A stretch of 64,000 nucleotides of DNA from Adhaeribacter terrigena (GCF_016623615.1 NZ_JAEHFX010000007.1:1-64000), one strand, 5' to 3'. Positions 16,501 to 25,214 are shown, counted from the stretch's first letter. Numbers and translations are program-made. Notes: generated by a model not told the origin, from the sequence alone.

Positions 16501-18315
16501 CTAACTTCTTTCTGCATTATCCGGCCCGGCCACCGTTTGGGGATCGTCCTTTTCCTGGCTGCCAATACTAGCAAGCCAACGCTGGGCTTCGAGCACGACC
16601 TGACGGGTGCTTCGCCCAATAATAGCTTCTTTTTTCCGGATGTACATGCCGTGTAAAACTTCCGATGCGGCCTGAATATTAAACGAGGCGTAACTGTTGG
16701 CGCCTAATTCCGTGATGTAAAACCTGCCATTTGCCTGTTTTATTTTCTCGTAAAATTTTTCCAGCACTTCAATCAGCGTGGCGCCAATGTTATTCCGGCC
16801 CCTTAACTCCAGAATTATTACCGGGTGTTGCGTTTCCCGGCTTATTTTGGGCCATTGGTGTTCCAGCATGCGGGCACCGGCAAAATGCAAATCACCATCC
16901 ACCGCAAAAATATGGATCGTGGCATTTTCAAGCTGTTCCGGTACGGCTATTTCTTCAAAGCTGCCATCGGGCAGAAGCCGTCGCCGGTGCAGTTTTACCA
17001 GCTGGGAAGAAGTAAAAAAATAAAGCGTAAAAGATAAGATCACCCCGATGAGTACGGCCACCTGAATAGGCATAAATAAAGTAATGAGGAACGTGCCGAT
17101 TAAGCCGATCCGGGAAGCCAGCCCCGCGTTCCACACCTGCTTATTTTCCTCGAAATTCAACGCGCTGGCCATGGCAAAGATCATAATGGCGGCCAGTACC
17201 GGCATGGCCACGTTTCCCACCAGTTTCGGCAACAACAAGATCAGGGCTAATACCAGGAGCGCGGAAAAAATGGCAGCCCACCGGCTTTTAGCCCCCGAAA
17301 TAATGTTTAACGAAGTAGAACCCAAAGAGCCGCCTACGCCAATGCCTCCTAACATTCCGGACGAAACATTGGCAATGCCCTGACTGATAAAATCTTTGGA
17401 AGTGTTGGAACGGGAACCATCCGGGTTGGGCACGCTCTGACTAACGCCTGCCGCCTGAATAAGCGTAACGAATGCCAGGGAAAACGCACCGCTGAAAAGC
17501 GCTGTATCTAACAATGAGAAATCAGGCAGGCGCAAAGGTGGCAGACCACTTGGGATCTCTCCCACATCACTTACCAATTCTACGTTGTTCCACTTCAGAA
17601 AAAAAACAAGCAGGGACGGCAGGGCAATGGCTACAATGGCAGATTTATTTCCCAAGGGCGTTTTAGGCAAGAGAATCATCAGAATAATGGTAGCCAGTCC
17701 CGGTATAAGCGCATGCCAGTTGGTGCGATCAAGATGCTGGAACAGGTTAATGGTCTGCATAATTTTATTAGAACCTTCGGCCGCGAAACCAAAAAGCGTA
17801 GGCAACTGGCTTAAAATGGTAAGCACAGATATGCCCGCTAAAAAACCCGTAATTACGGAATAAGAAACAAACCGCACGAGGTTACCCAGCTTCAGCAAAC
17901 CCATAATAATCATGATGGCACCAGATAAGATCACCAATAAAATGATGGCGTCTACCCGCTGCTCCTCCGGATACGTTTGGGTGAGCTGAAACAAAAGAAA
18001 GGCTGCGGCGCTGGTAGTAGAAATGATCATCAGTTTGGAACTGTTAAATAATCCGCCGGCCAGGCAGCCCCACACAGCCGCGAACAAACCCATGATCGGG
18101 CTTACCCCGGCCAGCAAACCGCAGGCCATGCCGTCCGGGATTTCGTTCATGGCCACGGTCAGGCCGGCATTCAGATCATCCTTAAAAGTTGCTTTCTTTA
18201 TGTGCTTCTGGAAGTAACGGGCTACCGTGTGCCTGAGTGCGACCTCGCCCGGCAGCAAATCTTCGGGAAGCTTTACTTTCTCTTTTTCCGTCTGATTTTC
18301 TGGAGGAACCGCCAT
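16501..18315 (-). CDS. SulP family anion transporter with STAS domain
   Basis: 604 residues: a SulP (SLC26-like) transmembrane domain from about residue 30 to 430, opening with DLNAGLTVAMNEIPDGMACGLLAGVSP, followed by a cytoplasmic STAS domain (about 450-570) with the HIFAVDGDLHFAGA core. SulP proteins move sulfate, bicarbonate or other anions. It is the last gene of a three-gene minus-strand unit behind an arylsulfatase and a BASS-type symporter (51 bp gap), which favours sulfate as its substrate here, whether exported after ester cleavage or taken up. Confidence 0.88.
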   Translation of the reverse strand: MAVPPENQTEKEKVKLPEDLLPGEVALRHTVARYFQKHIKKATFKDDLNAGLTVAMNEIPDGMACGLLAGVSPIMGLFAAVWGCLAGGLFNSSKLMIISTTSAAAFLLFQLTQTYPEEQRVDAIILLVILSGAIMIIMGLLKLGNLVRFVSYSVITGFLAGISVLTILSQLPTLFGFAAEGSNKIMQTINLFQHLDRTNWHALIPGLATIILMILLPKTPLGNKSAIVAIALPSLLVFFLKWNNVELVSDVGEIPSGLPPLRLPDFSLLDTALFSGAFSLAFVTLIQAAGVSQSVPNPDGSRSNTSKDFISQGIANVSSGMLGGIGVGGSLGSTSLNIISGAKSRWAAIFSALLVLALILLLPKLVGNVAMPVLAAIMIFAMASALNFEENKQVWNAGLASRIGLIGTFLITLFMPIQVAVLIGVILSFTLYFFTSSQLVKLHRRRLLPDGSFEEIAVPEQLENATIHIFAVDGDLHFAGARMLEHQWPKISRETQHPVIILELRGRNNIGATLIEVLEKFYEKIKQANGRFYITELGANSYASFNIQAASEVLHGMYIRKKEAIIGRSTRQVVLEAQRWLASIGSQEKDDPQTVAGPDNAERS

Positions 18316-18365
18316 GCCGTCTGGTGCTTTTTTTTAGATCGGGTTGTTAATATTGCCTTTATCAA

Positions 18366-19259
18366 TCAGGTTTTCTGGTGCCCCATTTTCCGGTCAGGGT
18401 ATATCACTTTAATTTTGTTGTCTTTGGAAAGCATTTTCGCAATCATCAAAAGCATGGCTATGCCTATGGTATTCGCAATGGTAATAATTACCAGCACCTC
18501 CGGGTTATTGGCAAAATTTTCGGCGGCAATGATCATGCTGGCGGCAGTGTTTCGCTGAGCTGTTCCCAGCGCCCCTACGTCCTGCAAATTGTCTTCGCCG
18601 GTTAAACCGCCCATAAAGTAACCGATGCCGAAAGCTCCTAAAACGAAAACAATCCCGATCAGAATCGCGCCCTCTCCCCAGATTCCTTTAAGTTCCGGAA
18701 AGTAGCCGGCCAGCGTTGAAAAAATTACCAGGTACAAAACCCAGTTACCGATCTTCGCTACCCAGGGCTGCATAGCTCCCGTTATTTTGGGCAGAAATTT
18801 GGCAACCAGTAATCCCAGAATGATAGGAAGTATCAGCTGCTTTATTAAGGTCCAGGCAATTTTAAAACCGTCGATCTCGATCTCAGAAATAAGCCGGGGC
18901 AATACCAGCGGCACAATTACCACCGTACCTAAAATCAGCTTGATCATGGTACTGGCACCCAGCGCCAGTTCATGGTCGGCCTCCTGGGTGAGTTTGATGA
19001 GAAACGGCGCACCGGCACAAAGGCTGAAGATGGCGAGCCCGGTGCTCAGGTAAGGGTCTGTAGGAAAGAAATACAAAATTGCCCACATGAGCAAGGGGGC
19101 AAAAACGAAGTTGGCAACTAGCATCAGCAGGGCAAACTTCCGGTCCCGAAAGTAATACAGAATGTCGCTTACCTGCTGCGTCAGGCCTACATTGAACATG
19201 GTTAAAAAAACGAAGACCGGAAGTAGCGTTGCCGATATTTTTATAAGGACTTCAAACAT
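18366..19259 (-). CDS. Bile acid:sodium symporter (BASS) family transporter
   Basis: A 297-residue membrane protein with nine to ten hydrophobic segments. Features of the BASS/SLC10 fold are the unwound-helix signatures SLCAGAPFLIKLTQEADHE and GTAQRNTAASMIIAAENF. Family members cotransport organic anions such as bile acids, steroid sulfates or pantoate with sodium; arsenite (ACR3) carriers are distant relatives but lack this pattern. It is 11 bp from the upstream arylsulfatase gene, so sulfated organic anions are the natural candidate substrate (inference). Confidence 0.82.
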   Translation of the reverse strand: MFEVLIKISATLLPVFVFLTMFNVGLTQQVSDILYYFRDRKFALLMLVANFVFAPLLMWAILYFFPTDPYLSTGLAIFSLCAGAPFLIKLTQEADHELALGASTMIKLILGTVVIVPLVLPRLISEIEIDGFKIAWTLIKQLILPIILGLLVAKFLPKITGAMQPWVAKIGNWVLYLVIFSTLAGYFPELKGIWGEGAILIGIVFVLGAFGIGYFMGGLTGEDNLQDVGALGTAQRNTAASMIIAAENFANNPEVLVIITIANTIGIAMLLMIAKMLSKDNKIKVIYPDRKMGHQKT

Positions 19260-19270
19260 GGCCCGTTTAT

Positions 19271-20971
19271 TTAATCCCCTAATTTAACCGGCTGTGCCGC
19301 TTCCCTTGTTGCGTTTTGAGTTTCCGTGCCGGAATCGATACGGTTTTTAGGATCGAAGCGGTAAAATTCTTCAAAACCTAATTTAGCCAGAGCCGGATCG
19401 CCGTTGGATTTTATGTAGCCTACCGAAATTGCGTACGCCTGCCAATCGGCCATCAGCTCATTAAATTTGGCCGGGAATTCTGCGGCAAGGTCATGCTCTT
19501 CTTTCAGGTCTTCTTTCAGGTTGTATAAATGCCACGTATTGCCGGTGCCATAAGGCGGGGGCATAAAGATCAGTTTCCAGTCGCCTTTTATTACGGCTTT
19601 GCATTCGCCCATTTCAAAACCCAGTACGTCAAAATCATTTCGAACAGATTGTTTGGTTTCTTCCTGTAAATAAGGTTTTAGCGAGGTTCCATAAAGTGGT
19701 TTCAGGTTTTTACTTGTTTGCGGGTACTTTAAATTGGCAAAGTCTAAAATGGTAGGAAGCAGGTCGGTTACGTGCAGCAATTCATCTGTTACTACGCCTC
19801 GTTTATGCACCCGCTTCCCGGAAACGATCAACGGCGTTTGGGTGCCGCCTTCGTAAGTAGTGAGTTTAAAGTAAGATAGCGGGGTATTGGCCACTTCGGC
19901 CCAGGCCGGGCCAATGGAAATAAAGGAATTGATTTTGCCGTAATTTTCCAGGCTGTTATCGAAATTGCTGTTAATGAATGGTTCGGTATTGGGAGCGTAG
20001 AAACTTGGTTCTTTGGGGTTGGCGCCGTTGTCGGAGAGAAAGAAAATGATGGTGTCGTCGAACTGGTTCAGTTCTTTCAGCTTGTCAAACAAGCGCCCCA
20101 GGTTCCAGTCCAGATTTTCGATCATGGCGGCATAGATCTCCATTTTCCGGGCGGCTTCTATTCGCTCGTCCCCGGTGAGTTCGCCCCAGCTTTTAAACAG
20201 GCCGCTACCTTCATTTGCGGTAAGGGTTTCGGGAATCAGGCCTAATTCCTTCATCCGTTGCCGCCTTTTTTCCTTAATAACGTCGTAGCCGCCATCGTAC
20301 ACGCCTTTGTATTTATCCAGCCAATTGGCTGGCACCTGCAGCGGGTCGTGGGGCGAGGTGAAAGCCAGGTAAGCAAAAAAAGGCTGCTGGTCGTTTTGCT
20401 CCGCTATATACTGCATCATTTTATCGGTGTAATAGTCGGAGGAATAAAAATCGGGCGGCAGGTTTTCTACGGTTCTTCCGTCTTCGGAATACTTGGTGTG
20501 GGGCTGCTCGAAAGCGCTCAAAGCCCGCTGATCGTTGAAGTGACTCACGCCGCCGCCTAAAAAAGAGAATGTTCGTTCGAAACCGCGGGCATGTGGCCGC
20601 CGCTCTTCGTGTTCGCCCAAGTGCCATTTTCCCGCCATGTAGGTGTGGTAGCCCGCATCTTTCAATATTTCGGGAATAGTCAGCACATTGGCGTTCAGGT
20701 AGCCTTCGTAGCCCGGCTGCATATATTGATTGGTGGCGTGCATGGTTGGCATAGCGCCCAAACCGGCATGGTGGTTATCGCAGCCGGAAAGCAACATAGA
20801 CCGGGTGGGGGCGCACAGCGAAGAAACATGAAAATGCCGGAACCGGACGCCGTGATCGGCCAATTGCTGCAGGTTCGGCGTACGGATCTCGCCGCCAAAC
20901 GGCTCGCAATCGGAATAGCCCATGTCGTCTACCACAATGAGCAGGAAATTAGGTTGCCGTAAATTACTCAT
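19271..20971 (-). CDS. Arylsulfatase (sulfatase family, type I)
   Basis: 566 residues. The N-terminus carries the metal-binding VVDDMGYSD (D15, D16) and the active-site signature SSLCAPTRSMLLSG, whose C53 is the residue converted to formylglycine (C-x-P-x-R). Further conserved parts are KWHLGEHEERRP and the second metal site LSDNGANP. There is no signal peptide, so the enzyme is predicted cytoplasmic and would need substrate import, which fits its operon with a BASS-type symporter and a SulP transporter. Likely removes sulfate from an imported sulfate ester; the exact ester is unknown. Confidence 0.9.
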   Translation of the reverse strand: MSNLRQPNFLLIVVDDMGYSDCEPFGGEIRTPNLQQLADHGVRFRHFHVSSLCAPTRSMLLSGCDNHHAGLGAMPTMHATNQYMQPGYEGYLNANVLTIPEILKDAGYHTYMAGKWHLGEHEERRPHARGFERTFSFLGGGVSHFNDQRALSAFEQPHTKYSEDGRTVENLPPDFYSSDYYTDKMMQYIAEQNDQQPFFAYLAFTSPHDPLQVPANWLDKYKGVYDGGYDVIKEKRRQRMKELGLIPETLTANEGSGLFKSWGELTGDERIEAARKMEIYAAMIENLDWNLGRLFDKLKELNQFDDTIIFFLSDNGANPKEPSFYAPNTEPFINSNFDNSLENYGKINSFISIGPAWAEVANTPLSYFKLTTYEGGTQTPLIVSGKRVHKRGVVTDELLHVTDLLPTILDFANLKYPQTSKNLKPLYGTSLKPYLQEETKQSVRNDFDVLGFEMGECKAVIKGDWKLIFMPPPYGTGNTWHLYNLKEDLKEEHDLAAEFPAKFNELMADWQAYAISVGYIKSNGDPALAKLGFEEFYRFDPKNRIDSGTETQNATREAAQPVKLGD

Positions 20972-21317
20972 GCATTAGATACTTTAATTGTTAAAAGCGG
21001 CTCTCCTGATTTTCAGGAAGGGAACAATTATTAAATGCAGTATGGAATAAAAAGGAAAGTACAAACAAGAACTGCGGAACGGTTACAGTAATACGTGTAA
21101 GCTGTTTCTCAGGATCCTATTTTCAACAAGCAGGAATTCGGATTTGTTTGGAAAATGCGGGGAAAACGGAAAAGGATTAAAATCGAAAACTTGCACGAGG
21201 CCCGGCAAATTCACCTTCCTAAACCGCTGTTGCGGAAAAGAGGATTTATAAAAAAACGAAAATTCTATTGGCTGAAGTCGACAGAATTTTGGCATATCGC
21301 TTTAAGCTGAAAGCATC

Positions 21318-21387
21318 GGGGCAAATCCGCATGGCGGCAATGGCGCAACTATTAAGCCTGGTGCAGAAGTAGTATATTCAGTAGTTT
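21318..21387 (+). pseudogene. Remnant of a thioredoxin gene 3' end
   Basis: Aligns to the end of the intact thioredoxin gene at about 16164-16249. Shared blocks, in order, are GGCAAA, TGGCGGCAAT, GGCGCAAC, AAGCC and ATATTCA-n-TAGTTT, with a 13-bp deletion after the second block that breaks the frame. Translation of the first part gives GK-x2-WRQ as in the real gene. Too short and broken to be functional. Confidence 0.6.
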
Positions 21388-21411
21388 TTGGGGCGAAAAG
21401 GATAGCGTTTT
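21383..21411 (+). repeat. 29-bp bipartite element
   Basis: AGTTTTT-N13-TAGCGTTTT just after the thioredoxin remnant, paralleling the copy after the intact trxA. Confidence 0.75.
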
Positions 21412-21527
21412 GGGAAAGGAAACTGCCTTTGTTGGTGAAAACACCAATAACCGCATGCTAAATACCAATTTTTGTTATATTGACTAAATTACATAAAGTA
21501 TATTCGTTAATTCCATTACATTTATCC

Positions 21528-21579
21528 GCCTAACGGTGGTGGGATAAGCGTAGTGATTACATACATACAGTAGTTAGCA
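21528..21579 (+). repeat. attC-like recombination site, left
   Basis: GCCTAAC (fits RYYYAAC) at 21528-21534 and an imperfect GTTAGCA at 21573-21579 bracket 38 bp. The ORF begins 9 bp after the site, as in integron gene cassettes. Second simple site does not match GTTRRRY exactly. Confidence 0.4.
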
Positions 21580-21587
21580 ATAATAAA

Positions 21588-21899
21588 ATGGATATTAAAA
21601 ATTCTCGTTGGGACAGTTCAACAATTACAAAAACTATTTCATTGATAATTTATTGTAGTTGGTGGGTTTACGCGTTTGATTTTCTTTATAATAAGGATTA
21701 TGACAATAATTATGCAGGTGCAACTGCTTCATTGGGAATAAGTTTAATGGCACTTCTTGTAATAGTGGTTTTTACTACAGGATTTATAGTTGCAGCAATT
21801 AAGGAAAGAAAAACCAAAAGGTTGTTTTGGAACATAATTTCCTTACTTATTATACTCCTTATTCCTTTAGGTGGTATATTCTTATTTGAGAACTTATAA
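21588..21899 (+). CDS. Small AT-rich three-TM membrane protein (putative cassette gene)
   Basis: 103 residues with three hydrophobic helices (about 17-33, 47-69, 80-100) separated by short charged loops (KERKTKR). No family recognised. Its base composition is visibly more AT-rich than the neighbours, and AT-ending codons dominate, suggesting recent acquisition. It is bracketed by two attC-like sites with the spacing of an integron cassette: ATG 9 bp after the left site, stop 17 bp before the right one. No integrase is present in the window. Function unknown. Confidence 0.6.
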   Translation: MDIKNSRWDSSTITKTISLIIYCSWWVYAFDFLYNKDYDNNYAGATASLGISLMALLVIVVFTTGFIVAAIKERKTKRLFWNIISLLIILLIPLGGIFLFENL

Positions 21900-21916
21900 A
21901 AGAAAAAATTACTAAA

Positions 21917-21970
21917 GGCTAACCACACCTAAACGTCAGCTTCGCTGCCGTTTAGCCAAGTACGTTAGAC
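21917..21970 (+). repeat. attC-like recombination site, right
   Basis: 54 bp ending in GTTAGAC (fits GTTRRRY) at 21964-21970 and starting GGCTAAC. Between them CTAAACG (21929-21935) and CGTTTAG (21949-21955) flank CAGC-TTC-GCTG, so the strand can fold into the stem expected of a cassette attC. Confidence 0.5.
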
Positions 21971-21998
21971 AAAAAAGCCCGCCCCTTTTCCAGACCAG

Positions 21999-22040
21999 AC
22001 TTTTTCCCTTCAAAACGCTACCGTTTTCCGCCTAAAAACT
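21999..22040. repeat. Two 29-bp elements overlapping head to head
   Basis: Forward copy ACTTTTT-N13-TACCGTTTT (21999-22027) and reverse copy AAAACGCTA-N13-AAAAACT (22012-22040) share the core AAAACGCTACCGTTTT. It lies at the 3' end of the histidine kinase gene. Confidence 0.75.
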
Positions 22041-23410
22041 CACTTATAAAACAGCAAACTAAAAACCGTTCCCTTCGGCTCGGCGGAGCGCATTTGCAGG
22101 CTGCCGTGGTGCAGTTTCATGATCTGGCGCGACAAGCTTAGACCAATGCCGGAGCCTTGCTTTTTGGTGGTGTAGAACGGCACAAAGATCTTATCCAGGA
22201 TTTCTTCGGGTACGCCGGGGCCGTTGTCTTTCACTTCGATGCGCACCAGATCCCGCTGTTTTTCATCGGAAAAAGCGGAAAGTTCGATGACCGGTTCGGC
22301 TACATTTTCGCAGGCTTCCACCCCGTTTTTCACCAGGTTCAATAATACCTGCTCGATCAGTTCCGGATCGGCGGTAATTTTAATGGGCGTTTCCGGAAGC
22401 AACAAGCGCAGTTCCGCCCGCTGGAAAGCCGGTTCGTTTTGCAGCAACCGGGCTACTTGTTTCAGCAGGTCATTAACCACTACGGTTTCTAAATGCGGCG
22501 GCGGTACGCGGGTTAAACGGCGGTAATTCTGCACGAAATGCAACATGCCGGTGCTGCGTTTTTCAATGGTCTGCAAACCCGTCCGGATATCGTCCAGGTT
22601 TTCGTCTTCTGCAATTTCTTCTGCCGAATACAAAGTTGCCACGCGTTCATCTACTAATCCTCTTATGGTAGAAGTAAGCGAAATAATGGGCGTAACCGAA
22701 TTCATGATCTCGTGGGTTAACACGCTGATGAGTTTCTGCCAGGCCGCCAGTTCCTGCTCTTCCATTTCCGACCGGATATTTTGTAACGAAACGATGCGGA
22801 TACGTTTGTTCTGTGAATAAAAACCGGCCACCGAAACCAGCAGCATCAACTGGTCCTTTTCGCGGTCTATTTTTATCAGTTTGGTTTGCCCGCTTTCCAG
22901 ATGCTGAGCCGCCTGCACCAGTTCCGGACTGATCCGTTCCAGCGCTTTCACGTTTTTAACGAACGGCACCTGCAACACCTCCTTGGCAACTTTGTTAAAA
23001 AGCTGCACCTGGCCTTCATCGTCGAAAGTAAAAACGCCGATGCGAATGTGCTCTACAATGGCCTGCAAATAATGGTAATGCGCTTCCTTTTCCGATTTTA
23101 TTTTCTGAAAGGCATACATCATTTCGTTCATCTGGCCGTGCAATTCCTTAAAAGAACTGCTTTGGGCGTTTTCGGTGAACCGTTGCGTGAAGTCGGAATG
23201 CCGGATAGCGGTAAAAAAGCGGGAAAGCTCGCGGTTGGTACGTTCTACGAAAAAAATCAGGTCGTAGATCAGCGCGAAAATCACAAGGCCTAAACAAAAG
23301 CCCGTTACAAACCAATGCTTCACAAAAAAAGCCAGTACCAGCAACATGGCCGCCAGCGTAATGAGACCTACGCGCAACACCACCCCGGCCCGAAAACGGT
23401 TATAAGCCAT
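22040..23410 (-). CDS. Sensor histidine kinase (NtrY-like, membrane-bound)
   Basis: 456 residues: two N-terminal transmembrane helices (about 12-28 and 32-50), a HAMP-like linker, a PAS-like segment (about 110-210, IRIGVFTFDDEGQVQLFN), the dimerisation/phosphoacceptor helix LTHEIMNSVTP (His near 233), and an HATPase_c domain with N-box EQVLLNLVKNGVEA, G1 VKDNGPGVP and G2 GSGIGLSLSRQIM. Its start overlaps the end of the upstream NtrC-type regulator gene by 11 bp, so the pair is a co-translated two-component system, probably controlling the divergent efflux operon. Confidence 0.9.
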   Translation of the reverse strand: MAYNRFRAGVVLRVGLITLAAMLLVLAFFVKHWFVTGFCLGLVIFALIYDLIFFVERTNRELSRFFTAIRHSDFTQRFTENAQSSSFKELHGQMNEMMYAFQKIKSEKEAHYHYLQAIVEHIRIGVFTFDDEGQVQLFNKVAKEVLQVPFVKNVKALERISPELVQAAQHLESGQTKLIKIDREKDQLMLLVSVAGFYSQNKRIRIVSLQNIRSEMEEQELAAWQKLISVLTHEIMNSVTPIISLTSTIRGLVDERVATLYSAEEIAEDENLDDIRTGLQTIEKRSTGMLHFVQNYRRLTRVPPPHLETVVVNDLLKQVARLLQNEPAFQRAELRLLLPETPIKITADPELIEQVLLNLVKNGVEACENVAEPVIELSAFSDEKQRDLVRIEVKDNGPGVPEEILDKIFVPFYTTKKQGSGIGLSLSRQIMKLHHGSLQMRSAEPKGTVFSLLFYK

Positions 23411-24779
23411 GTTTCTCGATTCTGCGGTACAAAGCGGTGCGCGTAATGCCCAGGTCGCGGGCGGCGTGCGTAATATTTCCCGAATGTTTACTCAGCGTTT
23501 TCTGCACCATCATTTTTTCCAGGGCTTCCAGCGTAATTTCGGTGTCGGGAATAGCTGTTGTTTTTGCGGGCGCGGCCGAACCGAAATAAAAATCTTCGGG
23601 TTGCAGGGCGCTTTGGTCGCAGAGAATAACGGCGCGCTCCACAGCGTGCTCCAATTCCCGGATATTGCCCGGCCAGCTGTAAGTTTCCAGTTTCTGCAAG
23701 GTTTTGGCAGCAATGCCCAGGTTTGGTTTCTGGTACTTGCGCCGGAAATTCTGCAGGAAATGCTCCACCAGAAGCCGGATATCTTCGCGGCGTTCGCGCA
23801 GCGGCGGCAAATTAATTTCTACGGTATTGATCCGGTACAAAAGGTCCTGCCGGAATTTTCCTTCGGCCACCATGTCGTATAAAGGCATGTTCGTGGCGCA
23901 GATCAACCGGATATCGATCGGTTTGGGTTTGTTCGAGCCCAGGCGCGTGATCATGCGGCTTTGCAGCGCGGTGAGCAATTTCGATTGCAGCGGCAAACTC
24001 AGGTTGCCGATCTCATCCAGAAAAAGGGTACCGCCGGAAGCAATTTCGAAGCGGCCGGCACGGTCTTCTTTTGCATCAGTAAATGCGCCTTTCATGCTGC
24101 CGAATAACTCGCTTTCGAACAAGGTTTCGGAAACGGCACCCAGGTCTACGTTTATAAAAACTTCCGAAGCCCGTTTCGATTTCCGGTGCAGCGCTCTGGC
24201 TGCCAGCTCTTTCCCGGTTCCGTTTTCGCCCAGGATCAGCACATTGGCATCGGTAGCGCCTACTTTTTCGATGGTTTGATAAACTTTTTGCATGGCCGGC
24301 GAAGTGCCGATGAATTCACCGTAATGCCGGTCCATGACCTGGTTCAGGTGCTGTTGTTTGGTTTGCAATTCCTTTACTTCCTGCCCGGCACGGCGTAATT
24401 TACAGGCGCTCATGAGCGTGGCCAGCAATTTTTCGTTTTGCCAGGGCTTGGTTACAAAATCGGTAGCGCCTTCTTTCAGGGCCCGCACCGCCAGCTCAAT
24501 ATCGCCGTAAGCCGTGATCAGAATTACGATGGCGTTCGGATCGAACCGGAGGATGCGTTTGAGCATGGAGAACCCTTCCTGGCTGCTGGTAGCCCCGGCT
24601 GAATAATTGAGATCGAGCAAGATCACGTCGTAGGTTTCCGCCTGCAACAGCGCCGGTATCTTTTCCGGATTGGGTTCGGTACGCACCAGCGAAAAATGCT
24701 GTTTCAGGAAAATGCGGCCGGCCGTTAAAACGTCTTCTTCATCGTCTACGATCAGGATCTTGCAGTCTATTTTGCTCAT
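23400..24779 (-). CDS. Sigma-54-dependent NtrC-family response regulator
   Basis: 459 residues. Receiver domain with acidic pocket VDDEED (D12/D13) and phosphoacceptor D56 (VILLDLNY). A central AAA+ sigma-54 activation domain has Walker A GENGTGKE near 183 and the sigma-54-contacting loop GAFTDA. A C-terminal Fis-type helix-turn-helix follows (NITHAARDLGITRTALYRRI). It would activate sigma-54 promoters when phosphorylated by the adjacent kinase. The divergent intergenic region carries a sigma-54-like promoter and three matching dyads, so the efflux operon at 25346 is the likely target. Confidence 0.93.
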   Translation of the reverse strand: MSKIDCKILIVDDEEDVLTAGRIFLKQHFSLVRTEPNPEKIPALLQAETYDVILLDLNYSAGATSSQEGFSMLKRILRFDPNAIVILITAYGDIELAVRALKEGATDFVTKPWQNEKLLATLMSACKLRRAGQEVKELQTKQQHLNQVMDRHYGEFIGTSPAMQKVYQTIEKVGATDANVLILGENGTGKELAARALHRKSKRASEVFINVDLGAVSETLFESELFGSMKGAFTDAKEDRAGRFEIASGGTLFLDEIGNLSLPLQSKLLTALQSRMITRLGSNKPKPIDIRLICATNMPLYDMVAEGKFRQDLLYRINTVEINLPPLRERREDIRLLVEHFLQNFRRKYQKPNLGIAAKTLQKLETYSWPGNIRELEHAVERAVILCDQSALQPEDFYFGSAAPAKTTAIPDTEITLEALEKMMVQKTLSKHSGNITHAARDLGITRTALYRRIEKHGL

Positions 24780-24812
24780 TTTTTCAAACGGAATTTGGGT
24801 AAATTATGCGGA

Positions 24813-24841
24813 AAAACGGTAGGGTTTCAGGGCTTAAAAGT
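24813..24841 (-). repeat. 29-bp bipartite element upstream of the regulator
   Basis: AAAACGGTA-N13-TAAAAGT on the plus strand, i.e. pointing ACTTTTA to TACCGTTTT toward the regulator start codon 34 bp away. Confidence 0.75.
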
Positions 24842-24850
24842 CGGGCTAAA

Positions 24851-25070
24851 TAGCTGAATGGTTAAATGGTTAAATTGTTAAATGGTTTTATAAAAAGAAA
24901 ATGCTTTTTCAACCCATTACCATCCTGAAAGGAACTTGTTATTTCTGTGCAACTATACAATAAGGTTCTTACAGAATTACAAGTTGGGGCGGGAATAAAT
25001 TCCGAATTAAAACCCAAATGATTTTTCAACCATTAAACAATTCAGCCATTTAACCATTTAGCATTTCAGC
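24851..25070. repeat. AT-rich imperfect inverted repeat pair
   Basis: 24851-24890 (units of ATGGTTAAATGG and AATTGTTAAATGG) and 25028-25070 (ACCATTAAACAATT, GCCATTTAACCATTT) are imperfect inverse complements around about 140 bp. A similar pair recurs at 26603-26714. Confidence 0.55.
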
Positions 25071-25119
25071 CACATAATAAAATTTAACATTTCAACATAT
25101 ATGCCATTTCGCGGGGCAA

Positions 25120-25135
25120 TGTCCGAAAACGGGCA
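25120..25135 (+). promoter_or_regulatory. Putative NtrC-type enhancer dyad 1
   Basis: TGTCCGAAAACGGGCA fits TGTnCn4AACGnnCA, shared with two more copies nearby; 160 bp upstream of the sigma-54-like promoter. Confidence 0.5.
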
Positions 25136-25192
25136 ATACGAGCTAAAATCGTAAATTTCGGTTTTTGCGGCTTCCACGAAGATACAAAACAA

Positions 25193-25208
25193 TGTCCGGA
25201 AACGTACA
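25193..25208 (+). promoter_or_regulatory. Putative NtrC-type enhancer dyad 2
   Basis: TGTCCGGAAACGTACA, a near-palindrome with the same pattern as dyads 1 and 3. Confidence 0.55.
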
Positions 25209-25214
25209 CTTCAT

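Larger units (their letters stand above)
20972..21527. other. Intergenic region with a thioredoxin remnant
   Basis: No intact gene. It contains the upstream flank of the sulfatase operon, a decayed thioredoxin 3' end (21318-21387), one 29-bp element (21383-21411) and an AT-rich stretch leading to the first attC-like site. A 70-codon frame at 21083-21295 has no recognisable motif. Confidence 0.5.

Noticed and set aside
18366-19259. Arsenite efflux (ACR3) identity for the BASS-type gene
   Set aside because: Sequence patterns fit the broader BASS/SLC10 group, there are no ars genes nearby, and the sulfatase context points elsewhere.
21083-21295. 70-codon minus ORF upstream of the sulfatase
   Set aside because: No recognisable motif and it lies in decaying intergenic DNA.
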